From: Clostridia bacterium DTU065
GTDB taxonomy: Bacteria > Bacillota > DTU065
Assembly: GCA_001512545.1 (NCBI GenBank)
Contig: LFSI01000061.1
Location: 1 to 63,383, forward strand
Direction: 5' to 3'
DNA length: 63,383 nt
The notes beneath the pieces were generated by a model. The model did not search any database and was not told where the DNA came from. It saw only the letters and a program-made list of their open reading frames with translations. Positions within the stretch are counted from its first letter, which is position 1; every line of letters starts with the position of its first letter. Of the stretch, positions 1 through 9,476 are shown in pieces. Both the position numbers and the translations under genes were made by a program.

Positions 1-1
1 G

Positions 2-160
2 GAACAGATGCTTGTGCATCACGGTATTCCGGTTAGCATCTACTCCGATCGGCACTCCATTTAGATTCTCGAATTCCGAAGCAACAAATGCGAACTTACC
101 TCGGTTTCTGATAACTAGTTGCATACGTCTCTCGAACTCTTTGGGAAAGCCATCTGAGAA
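2..160 (+). pseudogene. Remnant of an IS transposase (ISNCY/IS1202-like)
   Basis: Reading from base 2 the frame gives ...HGIPVSIYSDRHSI and then a TAG at 62-64. The YSDRH motif after a GIP segment is typical of the DDE core of ISNCY/IS1202-type transposases, where it includes a catalytic Asp. The normal continuation is missing; a degenerate TLWES-like piece in another frame near 135-150 resembles the downstream GR-ERLWE motif. The copy is cut by the window edge, has a premature stop and is frameshifted, so it is dead. The family assignment is from memory of the motif. Confidence 0.4.
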
Positions 161-312
161 CATGCTTGTTAAGACATATACACTCATCAAGACCATTCCC
201 TTCTCCGTCTTGCTCTGCAGACCAAGACGCCAAGTATCGCAACTGTTGCGAACATACTTAAGCAGAGCGGTTTCTTTCTACAAGGGAAAGCAGTTTTTCA
301 GAAAAACCAAAT

Positions 313-349
313 GGCTCAGAATCGTTGCTGTTGCAACTGATTCTGAGCC
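313..349. terminator. Bidirectional rho-independent terminator after polC
   Basis: GGCTCAGAATC (313-323) pairs perfectly with GATTCTGAGCC (339-349). An inner GTTGC/GCAAC stem lengthens the helix to about 16 bp with one bulge. On the plus strand TTTTTCTC follows; on the minus strand ATTTGGTTTTTC follows. It lies about 70 bp past the polC stop and should end the polC operon, and would also stop transcription entering from the left. Confidence 0.85.
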
Positions 350-420
350 TTTTTCTCATTTTCGCGTTCACATTGAGCAACACACCACAATGTGTGCTTT
401 TGTCAACAACCCTAAAACCT

Positions 421-3400
421 TTAAAACAGAGACATCTGGTCGGTTTCGGGCAGTCCTTCCAAACATCCTGCAGAGCGCAGTGCATCAATCACCGCTCTGG
501 AGACTCTTGCCTTCTCCTGAAGATCCTGAATGGACCGGAACTCTCCGTTTGTGCTGGCTGCTGCAGCGAGAGCTTCTGCCGCTGCTGCTCCAACACCATC
601 CAGTGCTGAAAGGGGTGGGAGGAGCCCGGTAGGCGTGATCTTCATGGCGAAAGCATCGGACTCGTACAGGTCAATCTCCCGGAAAACGATTCCCCTTTGC
701 AGCGCTTCAAGAACAATCTCGAGGCTGGTGACAAGTCCAGCTTCTTTCTCTGAGAGGTCGCTGCCTTTGGCCTTCAGCTCCGCAAGGCGCATCTTGACGG
801 CATCTACTCCTTTGGCGGCAGAGTCTGCAGGAAACTCCGATGCTCTGATGGAGAAAAACGCTGCATAGTACGCTTCTGGGTAGTGCACTTTGAAGTAGGC
901 AATTCTAAACGCCATAATCACGTACGCTACAGCATGGGCTTTAGGGAAGAGGTAGCTGATCTTCCGGCAGGATTCAATGTACCACTGGGGTATGCCAACT
1001 TGCTCCATGGCAGAGACGTCTTCGTCGGAGAGGCCTCTACCCTTTCTCACCCGTTCCATGATACTGAAAGCTTTCTTAGGCTCCATGCCCTTTTGAATCA
1101 AAAAGTTCATGATATCATCGCGGGTGGCAATGGCGTCTTTGGCATCGGCTATACCATTTCGAATCAGGTCTTGGGCGTTGTTGGTCCAAACATCGGTGCC
1201 GTGGGAGAATCCGGAGATGCGGATCAGCTCGGCAAAGCTGGTGGGTTTGATCTCTTCAACCATGCGACGAACAAAGCTGGTACCAAACTCCGGTATGCCC
1301 AATACTCCTACTGAGAGGCCACCGATGTCTTCAGGTTCGAGGCCTAGGCTTTCCACTCCGGTAAAGAGAGCCATGGTCTTTGGATCATCTAGGGGGATCT
1401 CTGTTGGGTTAAGGCCGGTGAGATCTGCTAGCATCCGCAGCATGGTCGGATCGTCGTGTCCTAAGATATCCAGCTTTACCAGATTCTCGTCGATAGAATG
1501 GAAATCAAAATGGGTGGTTATAAAGCCCGCTTCGCTGTCGTTTGCCGGATGCTGAATCGGGGTAAATTCGTATATCTCTCTGCCTTCAGGCACCACCACC
1601 ATACCGCCAGGATGCTGGCCTGTAGTGCGCCTGATGCCCACGAGAGCCCTGGTAACCCTGTTAATCTCGGCTTCCGGCCACACGGTACCGCTTTCTTCCA
1701 GGTACTTGGCCACAAAACCATAGGCGGTCTTTTCCGCCAGCGTACCGATGGTTCCCGCCCTGAAGACGTGGTCTTTGCCGAAGAGCTCTTCGGTGTATTT
1801 GTGAATGGTCGACTGGTAGACCCCGGAGAAGTTGAGATCGATGTCGGGGACCTTATCTCCCTCAAAACCCATAAAGATCTCAAAAGGAATGTCGAATCCG
1901 TCACGGTGCAGGGGTGTGCCACAGCTCGGGCAATCCTTTTCCGGCAGGTCTACACCGCAGCCGTAGCTGGGGTCTGGTACCAGTTCGAAGTGGTGGCACT
2001 CGGGACAGATGTAGTGAGGCGGCAGCGGATTGACCTCGGTAATATCGCACATGGTGGCAACCAGTGAAGAGCCAACAGAGCCCCTAGACCCCACTAAGTA
2101 TCCGTCCTCGAGGGATTTGAGAACCAACTTGTTGGCGATGAGGTAAAGCACGGCAAAGCCGTTTGAGATAATCGCTTTCAGCTCTTTTTCCAACCTCTCC
2201 TTGACGATGGTTGGTAGGTTTTCACCATAGATCTCATAAGCTTTCTTGTAGGTCATTTCCTCGATGGCTTTTTCTGCCCCTTCGATCACCGGCGGGCAAA
2301 ACTCGTCGGAGATCGGTTTTACGTCTTCAATCATATCGGCTATAAGGTTGGTGTTGGTGACAACCACTTCATAAGCCGCTTCCTCTCCCAAGTATCTAAA
2401 CTCCTCTAGCATCTCTTCGGTAGTGCGGTAGTAGAGGGGAGGTTGATTTGCAGCATCTTGGTATCCCTGACCTGCCAGAAGCACTCGGCGGAAAACCTCG
2501 TCTTCAGGATTGAGAAAGTGCACATCGCCTGTTGCCACCACAGGAATATCCAAAGCCTTGCCGATCCTGTAGATGAGCGTATTGATCTCCTCTAGTTCTT
2601 TAAACGAAGAGACGATGTTTTCCCTAATCATGAAGGCGTTGTTTCCCAGAGGTTGGATCTCCAGGTAATCGTAAAATCTTGCAATCTCCAGGATCGCCTC
2701 ATCGTCAACCATATCGAAGATGCTGTCGTAGTAATTGCGTTTATGGAGAATGGCTTGGTAGAGCTCGCCAGCTTCGCAAGCTGAGCCTAAAATCAAGCCC
2801 TCCCGCAGCTCACATAGAGTCTCCTTGATCATGCGGGGATGCCTGTAAAAGCTTTCAATGTGGCTCAGACTAACCAGCTTGTAGAGGTTGAACATCCCCT
2901 TTTGGTTCTTCACCAGCACAATAATGTGGTAGGTGGGCTCTTCCTTGGCAGCACTGTTTGCCAGATACCCCTCTACGCCGTAGAGCACTTTAACGCCGAA
3001 CTTCGAGGCACGCTTGTAGAACTCGGGAAAAGCCTGCACAGTTCCGTGGTCCGTAACTGCCAGTCTGTCATGTCCCATCGTCTTTGCCAGAGCCAGGACG
3101 TCCTGCGGATCTACCACTGCATCAAGGGAACTGAGCTTGGTGTGCAGGTGAAGCTCAACCCGCTTTGCAGAAGCTCCGTCTATCCGCTCTTTGGGCTCTG
3201 CTTCGTTTATTGCGTTGGGATAGATTACAAGCCCGCGGGAGTATGTATCGTACTCCATCCTGCCCTCCAGAAGCACCCAACAGCCCTCCTTGATGAACTC
3301 GGGAAGGATTGCATCCTTGTCCAAGAAAACCTTCACAGGGTAGGTGCTGGTATAGTCCGTTACATCGAGTGTCAAGAGAGTCCTCCCGGTTTTAAACTCC

Positions 3401-3858
3401 CGTCGCTCCAAGCTGCAGATCCGACCGTAAACAGTGACGCTGGGCAGCTCCTCGCTGATTTCACTGAGCTTAACAGGAGTTCCAGTGACCGTGCTTTCAA
3501 AGACGCTCCTCCGCGCTCTGCGGCGACCACCGCCCTGTTCTGCAGCGTCGGGCCTGCTTCCGCTGTTTTGTCCGGTATTGGGCATGACCTTTGGCTTTAC
3601 GGGCTTAGGCTTATCTCCCGTATAGTCTGAGTCCTCAAGCCAGCAGCAGACGTTAATGGTTCTTGCTTCAGGAATGTGGGACTTGATGGCGTCTCTGATC
3701 TTTTGCTTGGTCTTGAAGTCCAGTTCTGTATGGCTTCTAACGTCGACCTCCAAGCGCCCCCGTTCCTCATCTACTACTACGCGCACTATCCGGACAGGGA
3801 GATCCGGTAGGAGCTTTCGGCATTTTTCTTCGTTTGGTTCGATAATGTAGGTTGCCAT
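421..3858 (-). CDS. polC: DNA polymerase III PolC-type alpha subunit lacking the exonuclease domain
   Basis: Replicative polymerase of low-GC Gram-positives, 1145 aa. Order: N-terminal domain (1-120), OB fold (about 135-215), PHP domain (from about 235, HLHTKLSSLDAV), palm with SRGSVGSSLVATM, a four-Cys zinc site (CPEC...CPSC), catalytic PDIDLNF near residue 670 and VKLDILG, and a C-terminal clamp-binding QMSLF at the very end. Typical PolC is about 1400-1450 aa because a DnaQ-like 3'-5' exonuclease is inserted in the PHP domain. Here the PHP segment YGVEGY passes straight to PTYHIIVLVKN (about residues 290-310) with no exonuclease and no VFDxETTG motif. The SD GAGGTG precedes the ATG. It is the last gene of the block. 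Confidence 0.97.
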   Translation of the reverse strand: MATYIIEPNEEKCRKLLPDLPVRIVRVVVDEERGRLEVDVRSHTELDFKTKQKIRDAIKSHIPEARTINVCCWLEDSDYTGDKPKPVKPKVMPNTGQNSGSRPDAAEQGGGRRRARRSVFESTVTGTPVKLSEISEELPSVTVYGRICSLERREFKTGRTLLTLDVTDYTSTYPVKVFLDKDAILPEFIKEGCWVLLEGRMEYDTYSRGLVIYPNAINEAEPKERIDGASAKRVELHLHTKLSSLDAVVDPQDVLALAKTMGHDRLAVTDHGTVQAFPEFYKRASKFGVKVLYGVEGYLANSAAKEEPTYHIIVLVKNQKGMFNLYKLVSLSHIESFYRHPRMIKETLCELREGLILGSACEAGELYQAILHKRNYYDSIFDMVDDEAILEIARFYDYLEIQPLGNNAFMIRENIVSSFKELEEINTLIYRIGKALDIPVVATGDVHFLNPEDEVFRRVLLAGQGYQDAANQPPLYYRTTEEMLEEFRYLGEEAAYEVVVTNTNLIADMIEDVKPISDEFCPPVIEGAEKAIEEMTYKKAYEIYGENLPTIVKERLEKELKAIISNGFAVLYLIANKLVLKSLEDGYLVGSRGSVGSSLVATMCDITEVNPLPPHYICPECHHFELVPDPSYGCGVDLPEKDCPSCGTPLHRDGFDIPFEIFMGFEGDKVPDIDLNFSGVYQSTIHKYTEELFGKDHVFRAGTIGTLAEKTAYGFVAKYLEESGTVWPEAEINRVTRALVGIRRTTGQHPGGMVVVPEGREIYEFTPIQHPANDSEAGFITTHFDFHSIDENLVKLDILGHDDPTMLRMLADLTGLNPTEIPLDDPKTMALFTGVESLGLEPEDIGGLSVGVLGIPEFGTSFVRRMVEEIKPTSFAELIRISGFSHGTDVWTNNAQDLIRNGIADAKDAIATRDDIMNFLIQKGMEPKKAFSIMERVRKGRGLSDEDVSAMEQVGIPQWYIESCRKISYLFPKAHAVAYVIMAFRIAYFKVHYPEAYYAAFFSIRASEFPADSAAKGVDAVKMRLAELKAKGSDLSEKEAGLVTSLEIVLEALQRGIVFREIDLYESDAFAMKITPTGLLPPLSALDGVGAAAAEALAAAASTNGEFRSIQDLQEKARVSRAVIDALRSAGCLEGLPETDQMSLF

Positions 3859-3955
3859 GTGTGCACCTCCCTCCGCAAGACGACGACTCTTTCACAATTA
3901 AGAACACTCATGACCTGCGCCACGAGTGCTCTCGTCCGTACAGCGTTTTTCGGTT

Positions 3956-4588
3956 TTACATAGAAGCTTTAATAATCTCCCAGTACATTCTCAGCCGGAC
4001 CTTTAAGCCGCCGAAAAACCCCAATTTTTCTTCTTTCATAACCTGACTCATTTGATCCCACACTACGCGTTGTACTTTCCATCTGTGCTTTTTGCTGTAC
4101 TTCGTAATCTCGATTTCTACTCCGTAGCGGGATGTGGCAAGGTTGGGTATTTTCAAAAAATCTTCACGGAAAATCGCCCGTTGACCTGAAAGAAACGGCG
4201 CTACTTTCTGCGCTGCGTCTGTGGAAAATCTTCCGTGTCCGAAAATTCCCATGCTCATTTTCGCTCTACCCTCAAGAAGAGGTTTTGTTAGACTGCTAAT
4301 GTGTTCCGGGGTTAGTCCGATGAGATCAGCGTCTACGAATACGAGCATGTCCGCATCGGTAAACATTGCTCCCTCGAGCATTGCTCCGCCTTTACCTCTG
4401 TTGGGATTCAGCTCCAGGACTTCTGCTCCGCAGCTTTTGGCAACGTCTGCTGTGCGATCCTCACAGCCATCACAGACGACCAAAACCTGGTGGATGTAGC
4501 CCTGTTCTTTTGCAAACCCAAGAGGTACGAGGACTTTACTGATGTTGTCCTCCTCGTTGTAGGCTGGAACGATAGCTGCTATCTTCAA
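3956..4588 (-). CDS. Family 2 glycosyltransferase
   Basis: A 210-aa GT-A fold enzyme. It opens with the GT2 signature IVPAYNEEDNI, then GCEDRTADVAKS, a PNRGKGGAM segment and the metal-binding DxD motif in VFVDADLIG. There are no membrane helices, so it is probably a cytosolic or peripheral nucleotide-sugar transferase similar to polyprenyl-phosphate or glucosyl-3-phosphoglycerate-type enzymes; the substrate is not evident. I chose a TTG start because GAGGTG lies about 7 nt upstream and the protein then begins MKIAAIVPAYNEE, as family members do; the frame stays open to 4630. It sits between ispG and polC, where B. subtilis carries proS. Confidence 0.85.
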   Translation of the reverse strand: MKIAAIVPAYNEEDNISKVLVPLGFAKEQGYIHQVLVVCDGCEDRTADVAKSCGAEVLELNPNRGKGGAMLEGAMFTDADMLVFVDADLIGLTPEHISSLTKPLLEGRAKMSMGIFGHGRFSTDAAQKVAPFLSGQRAIFREDFLKIPNLATSRYGVEIEITKYSKKHRWKVQRVVWDQMSQVMKEEKLGFFGGLKVRLRMYWEIIKASM

Positions 4589-4635
4589 CCTCCACACCTC
4601 TATTCTTGTTCTTTTCCCGGACTGCCTCAAACTGT

Positions 4636-5715
4636 TTACTTCAAGGCGTCTTTCTGTTTCTTTTCCTGTAGAAGGCGCTCTAAATGCACGGTAAACCGTT
4701 CAAAAAGATCTTCTTCCTTAACCTTCTCTACTATTTCTCCACCCACAAAGATTACACCTGCACCTCTGCCTCCGGCAACACCTATGTCTGCTTCTCTTGC
4801 CTCCCCAGGTCCGTTAACAACGCACCCCATCACTGCAATGGTGATGTCCTCTGGTATGGATTCGGTGAGCTTTTCTACCTGGGTTGCAAGTGTGTAAAGA
4901 TCGATCTCTGTTCTGCCGCATGTCGGGCAGGAGATGATGGTTGGTCCCATCTTTCTGCGTCCGGTGGCTTTGAGAATCTCTTTGGCCACCTTAACCTCCT
5001 CTGTGGGAGGTGCAGTTAGAGACACTCTGATAGTCTCCCCGATCCCTTCAAGAAGCAGTACTCCTAATCCAACTGCAGATTTAATGGTCCCCGAAAACGC
5101 TGTACCGGCTTCGGTTATGCCAAGATGCAGAGGGCTGTCGCAGATCTGGCGAAAGGTCCTGTTGACGCTAAGAGTCGTGGGAATATCGGATGCCTTTAGC
5201 GATACCACCACGTCGTAAAAACCGCTGTCGTAGAGGAAATCCACGTAATCCTTGGCGGATCTGGTCATTGCTTCAGCTTTGGTGATCTCGCCGGACTGTA
5301 TCTTCGCTAGGTAATCCCTGCCGATGCTGCCAGAGTTAACTCCTACGCGTATGGCACTTCTGCCACTTGCAGCTCTGGCAACTTCCCGGAGTTTGTCCAG
5401 ACCTCCGAGATTGCCGGGGTTTACCCGGACTTTGCTTGCACCGGCTTCGATGGCTTCTACCGCCAAACGCCAGTCAAAGTGAATATCGGCAACAATCGGA
5501 CAAGGTGCAGACTTCACGATCTCTTTAAACGCCTTGATGGTGTCTTTACTAGGGACTGCAACGCGGACGAAGTCGCAGCCAACCTCGCACAGAGCGTTGA
5601 TCTGCTCTAAGGTGGCTTTGACGTCTTCCGTCTTCGTATTGGTCATGGACTGAATGAGCACGGGGGCATCGCCCCCAAGCTGGAGAGGTCCAATCTTAAC
5701 TTCGCGAACTTTCAT
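4636..5715 (-). CDS. ispG: 4-hydroxy-3-methylbut-2-en-1-yl diphosphate synthase
   Basis: IspG (GcpE), 359 aa, the penultimate step of the MEP isoprenoid pathway: reduction of MEcPP to HMBPP on a 4Fe-4S cluster. The N-terminal TIM barrel (IQSMTNTKTEDV, DIHFDWRLA, RVNPGNLG) and the C-terminal Fe-S half are both complete. The cluster Cys pair is in ISCPTCGRTE, with the third Cys in MGCVVNGPGEA. It lies 7 bp after rseP and in the same operon as dxr, so two MEP enzymes are made together with CdsA and UppS. It occupies the slot of proS in B. subtilis. Confidence 0.97.
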   Translation of the reverse strand: MKVREVKIGPLQLGGDAPVLIQSMTNTKTEDVKATLEQINALCEVGCDFVRVAVPSKDTIKAFKEIVKSAPCPIVADIHFDWRLAVEAIEAGASKVRVNPGNLGGLDKLREVARAASGRSAIRVGVNSGSIGRDYLAKIQSGEITKAEAMTRSAKDYVDFLYDSGFYDVVVSLKASDIPTTLSVNRTFRQICDSPLHLGITEAGTAFSGTIKSAVGLGVLLLEGIGETIRVSLTAPPTEEVKVAKEILKATGRRKMGPTIISCPTCGRTEIDLYTLATQVEKLTESIPEDITIAVMGCVVNGPGEAREADIGVAGGRGAGVIFVGGEIVEKVKEEDLFERFTVHLERLLQEKKQKDALK

Positions 5716-5722
5716 CCTATCA

Positions 5723-6808
5723 CTATCTTTCCAAGAAGCTCAACCAGCCCAACCGGGAGAAATCGCTGTAGGTTGCAAACAAAAACAACCCAGCAATAAA
5801 GACCAGACCGGTCATCTGAGCGATAGCTTTTTGTCTCTCGGTCAGAGGTTTCCTGCGGATCAACTCGATGATGATCAGAAGGATCCAACCTCCGTCCAGG
5901 ATTGGGACCGGCAAAAGGTTGACTATGGCAAAGTTCACCGAGAGGAACACCGCAAGATACATTACGTTGAGCAGACCGAGCAAGAAGTTAACTTCCATGT
6001 ACGATGCTGTTTCGCCGATGATCTGAACCATGCCGATGGGGCCGGCAACGTCCGCTTCCACTTTTCCGGTGATCATGGCTTTCAGTCCCCTAAATAGGGT
6101 CACTATCATGATCTTGGTGTTGTCCCAGCCGGAAACCAACAGGTTCAAAGCGTTCAGCGGTATCTGCTTGTACGTCAAACCGTCTACGCCGATGATGGAT
6201 CGGCCGAGCTCCTCGTTGAACTCGGGACTAACTTCAAAAGTCAGGAAGGTGTCATCTCTTTTTACCTTGAGCTGCAGACTCTGCCCCTGACTTGAGGCAA
6301 TCAGCTGCAGAAACTGGCCCTGGTTGTAAAGGTTCATGTTGTCAACGGCCCAAATCTCGTCTCCGGACTGAATGCCCGCCCGTTCTGCAGGGCTTCCAGG
6401 TACCGACTGTCCTACCACCGGAACTTGCCTGCCGCTCATGCCGATGATCAGCACTGAAATCACCATGGCAAACACGATGTTCATCAACGGTCCAGCGGCA
6501 ATTGTGGCCACTTTGCCCCAAGCGGGCTTATTGGTGTAAAGCCTTTCAGGCGGAACGTCTCCTCTTTCTGCGTCTGCTGCTCCATCCATGCCAGCGACGC
6601 TGACAAACCCTCCAAATGGAAATGCTCGGATGGAGTACTGAGTCTCTTTAGTCTTCTTTTTGAACAGTACAGGTCCAAAACCGATACTGAACTCGTAAAC
6701 CCAGATTCCCAGAGCCTTTGCCACAAGAAAGTGACCTAGTTCGTGAACGATCACAAGGACCGCAAATACCAAAACAATCGTTATCAGTTGAACGATTATG
6801 TTCTCCAC
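5723..6808 (-). CDS. rseP: Site-2 intramembrane metalloprotease RseP/RasP
   Basis: A 361-aa site-2 protease. The zinc motif HELGH is in the first membrane helix (about residue 22), a PDZ domain spans about 120-200 (PAERAGIQSGDEIW), and the third zinc ligand is in NLLPVPILDGG near the C-terminus. Family members cleave anti-sigma factors and signal-peptide remnants within the membrane. The start overlaps the dxr stop by 13 bp, as in many Firmicutes (dxr-rasP), which implies translational coupling. Confidence 0.96.
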   Translation of the reverse strand: MENIIVQLITIVLVFAVLVIVHELGHFLVAKALGIWVYEFSIGFGPVLFKKKTKETQYSIRAFPFGGFVSVAGMDGAADAERGDVPPERLYTNKPAWGKVATIAAGPLMNIVFAMVISVLIIGMSGRQVPVVGQSVPGSPAERAGIQSGDEIWAVDNMNLYNQGQFLQLIASSQGQSLQLKVKRDDTFLTFEVSPEFNEELGRSIIGVDGLTYKQIPLNALNLLVSGWDNTKIMIVTLFRGLKAMITGKVEADVAGPIGMVQIIGETASYMEVNFLLGLLNVMYLAVFLSVNFAIVNLLPVPILDGGWILLIIIELIRRKPLTERQKAIAQMTGLVFIAGLFLFATYSDFSRLGWLSFLER

Positions 6809-7956
6809 CTCCCGGTTTCTATAAGACCGACGGCAAACTCTCTTACCAGCTTATCAACTTCGAGCAGTTCGGACAGGGTCGAAGCTGATCTTGTGGGAAA
6901 ACGCTCAAGGGTCTCTAGAACAACCTCGTAGATGCCGCCAAAGGTGATCTTCCGTTTGAGGAAGTGTTCCACAGCCACTTCGTTGGCGGCATTCAACACA
7001 ACTGGCCTATCCCCACCTGCTCTTCCAGCCTCATACGCAAGCCTTAAGCAGCCGAACTTTTCCAGATCCGGCGCGAAAAACTCCAAGGTCTTTCCTACCA
7101 AATTCAGCCTTTCGGACCTGGGCTTTCTCTGGGGGTAGGTCAGCGCCAGCTGAATTGGCACCCGCATGTCCGCAATGCCCAGCTGGGCGATGATCGCACC
7201 ATCATTATATTCAACATAAGAATGGATTATTGATTGCGGATGAACCAACACTTCTATTCTATCGTAGTCTATGCCAAACAGGTAGTGGGCTTCGATGACC
7301 TCAAGCCCTTTGTTCATCATTGTAGCTGAATCAATGGTGATTTTGCCACCCATATCCCACGTTGGATGAGCGAGAGCATCTTCTAGCGCTGCAACTCGCA
7401 TCTTTTCAGCTGGCACATGCAAGAATGGTCCCCCTGATGCAGTAAGGACGATTTTCCCCACTGCATCTATATCTTGACCAAGTAAGCACTGGAAAATAGC
7501 CGAGTGTTCGCTGTCAATAGGTATGAGTTCGGTTCCGTGCTGGCTGCATTCAGCCAAAAGGAGCTCTCCACCTAGAACCAAAGACTCCTTGTTTGCCAGT
7601 GCAAGTCTTTTGCCAAGCCTTGCAGCTGCAAGGGCTGGCAAGAGACCAGCTGCTCCAACAACGCTGACAATGGTGATATCGGCATCCGCTTCCAAGACTA
7701 GGGTTTCCAGGGGCTTGTCCCCACCTACAACCTGCGCAATAGAGCCCGTTAAGCGGGCTTCCAGTTCTTCCCTGGCCTTTGGGTCCTGCACAGCCACAAG
7801 ACGCGGCTGAAACTCTCCAATCTGTGCATAGAGCTTGTCTACGCTGGTGTTTGCAGCCAACGCTACAACCTGAAACTCATGGTCTAGATCCCGTAGTACG
7901 TCTAATGCTTGAGTGCCTATTGATCCGGTGCTGCCAATAATTGCCACAGTCTTCAT
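6796..7956 (-). CDS. dxr: 1-deoxy-D-xylulose 5-phosphate reductoisomerase
   Basis: Dxr (IspC), 386 aa, converts DXP to MEP with NADPH and a divalent metal. Visible motifs are the N-terminal Rossmann fingerprint IIGSTGSIGTQALDV, ANKESLVLGGE, the metal-binding PIDSEHSAIFQ and the substrate-loop SGGPF. The C-terminal helical domain is present, so the protein is full length. It lies 7 bp after cdsA and overlaps rseP. Confidence 0.97.
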   Translation of the reverse strand: MKTVAIIGSTGSIGTQALDVLRDLDHEFQVVALAANTSVDKLYAQIGEFQPRLVAVQDPKAREELEARLTGSIAQVVGGDKPLETLVLEADADITIVSVVGAAGLLPALAAARLGKRLALANKESLVLGGELLLAECSQHGTELIPIDSEHSAIFQCLLGQDIDAVGKIVLTASGGPFLHVPAEKMRVAALEDALAHPTWDMGGKITIDSATMMNKGLEVIEAHYLFGIDYDRIEVLVHPQSIIHSYVEYNDGAIIAQLGIADMRVPIQLALTYPQRKPRSERLNLVGKTLEFFAPDLEKFGCLRLAYEAGRAGGDRPVVLNAANEVAVEHFLKRKITFGGIYEVVLETLERFPTRSASTLSELLEVDKLVREFAVGLIETGRWRT

Positions 7957-7963
7957 TAAAAGT

Positions 7964-8725
7964 TCACCTCAGAATCCAGCTGATTGCCAAATAGAGAAAC
8001 GGTGCAAGGACAATCATGCTGTCACACCGATCCAAAACCCCGCCGTGACCTGGAAGGATGAAACCACTATCCTTGATGCCGCACTCCCTCTTCATGGCCG
8101 ATTCCAAAAGATCGCCTACTTGGGCAACGACACTTCCTCCAACACCAATGAGAGCTCCGTAGAGCGTCGGGACTATGCCGAACAAACCGGCGACCAGTCC
8201 GCCAAGGAGTCCTCCCACCAGACCTCCAAAGGCACCTTCCCAGGACTTCTTCGGCGAAACTGCCGGCCAAAGCTTGTTTCTACCGTACTTAATACCCCAA
8301 AAGTAGGCAATTGTATCGCTTCCCCAGGTAATCAAGAGCAAGAGGATGATGTACCCAAAGCTCAGATCTCTTAGTAGCGGCAGGAAGGCAAACAGGCCTC
8401 CTGCATAGACGCTGCCCATAAGGAGGAGAGAGCCGTTTTTAAGTACCGATCTTGTGCGGAACAGCTCTAGTATCAGAAGGGCGACAAAAAGAACTACTAG
8501 CAGATTGTACAGCTTGAAATAAACGCAAAGGTATGAGGCAACTCCGCCTAGGATCAGAGCGGAAAGGCTTAGGTTGCTGCCTAAACCTGCGGCAAACCCG
8601 TGGAACTCATACAGCGCGATGACGGCCGCAAGAAGCCCCAGGGTGAAAAACCACCAGCCCCCCAAACTTGCAACTATCAATAGTAGGGGAATTCCCACCA
8701 CTGCCGTCAAAACCCTCGTCTTCAT
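7964..8725 (-). CDS. cdsA: Phosphatidate cytidylyltransferase
   Basis: CdsA, 253 aa, makes CDP-diacylglycerol from phosphatidate and CTP at the membrane. The sequence is almost entirely hydrophobic helices (about seven or eight). The family signature in the C-terminal third is clear: SPKKSWEGAFGG, then GDLLESAMKRECGIKDSG and LPGHGGVLDRCDS. It lies between uppS and dxr in the conserved Firmicute order. Confidence 0.96.
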   Translation of the reverse strand: MKTRVLTAVVGIPLLLIVASLGGWWFFTLGLLAAVIALYEFHGFAAGLGSNLSLSALILGGVASYLCVYFKLYNLLVVLFVALLILELFRTRSVLKNGSLLLMGSVYAGGLFAFLPLLRDLSFGYIILLLLITWGSDTIAYFWGIKYGRNKLWPAVSPKKSWEGAFGGLVGGLLGGLVAGLFGIVPTLYGALIGVGGSVVAQVGDLLESAMKRECGIKDSGFILPGHGGVLDRCDSMIVLAPFLYLAISWILR

Positions 8726-8737
8726 AGAAAACCCTCC

Positions 8738-9457
8738 TCATACGTTTCCAAAGCGTCTACCTCTCTTGCCGTAATCTACAAGCGCCTTTAGGTATTCTTC
8801 CTCGGTAAAATCCGGCCAAAGAGTATCGGTAAACCATAGTTCCGAATAGGCTCCCTGCCAGAGTAAAAAGTTTGATAGGCGCATTTCTCCGCTGGTTCGG
8901 ATAATCAGGTCGGGATCGGGCTGGGATGCGGTATCTAAGTATGTATCTATCAAATCAGGTGTAACACTGTCTATGGGAAATTTGCCTGATTCAACGTCCC
9001 TGTAGATGCGCTTTATCGCCCGCACCAGTTCGTCTTTCCCGCCGTAGTTTAAAGCCAGGTTCAGAATCATACCGGTGTTATTGTCGGTTTTTTGTATGGC
9101 TTCTAGCAAAGCCTGCTGCACTTCCCGCGGAAGGTTGGAAATGTCGCCTATAGCCCTGAGCCTTACGTTTTCTCTGCACAGTTCGTCCAGTTCCTTTTTA
9201 AGGTAGCTGATGAGCAGGTTCATCAGATAGCTGACTTCCTCCTCTGGACGCCGCCAGTTTTCGGTGGAAAAAGCGTACAAAGTAAGGACTTCGACGCCGA
9301 CTTCGCCACTGGTTCTAACCACCATTCTGACTGTTTTGGCTCCCTCACGGTGGCCGGCAACCCGAGGCAGACCTCGCTTCTTGGCCCACCTGCCATTTCC
9401 ATCCATTATGATGGCCACATGTCTCGGTACTACGGTTAATGCAGGTCTCTGCGGCAT
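8738..9457 (-). CDS. uppS: Undecaprenyl diphosphate synthase
   Basis: A cis-prenyltransferase of 239 aa that builds the C55 carrier lipid for wall synthesis from FPP and IPP. The catalytic motif HVAIIMDGNGRWAKKRG (about 13-29) contains the metal-binding Asp, followed by GHREGAKTV, TLYAFSTENWRRP and the C-terminal DLIIRTSGEMRLSNFLLWQ. It uses IPP from the dxr/ispG pathway encoded in the same operon. Confidence 0.97.
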   Translation of the reverse strand: MPQRPALTVVPRHVAIIMDGNGRWAKKRGLPRVAGHREGAKTVRMVVRTSGEVGVEVLTLYAFSTENWRRPEEEVSYLMNLLISYLKKELDELCRENVRLRAIGDISNLPREVQQALLEAIQKTDNNTGMILNLALNYGGKDELVRAIKRIYRDVESGKFPIDSVTPDLIDTYLDTASQPDPDLIIRTSGEMRLSNFLLWQGAYSELWFTDTLWPDFTEEEYLKALVDYGKRGRRFGNV

Positions 9458-9476
9458 AAAAATCCCCCTAACTAGA

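Noticed and set aside
12-632. A 206-codon plus-strand frame at the left edge
   Set aside because: It runs through a terminator and into the 3' end of polC, and its translation is not protein-like. The transposase remnant is in a different frame.
2839-3630. A 263-codon open frame on the plus strand
   Set aside because: It lies fully antisense to polC, has no family features and no SD; it is a shadow of the polC codon pattern.
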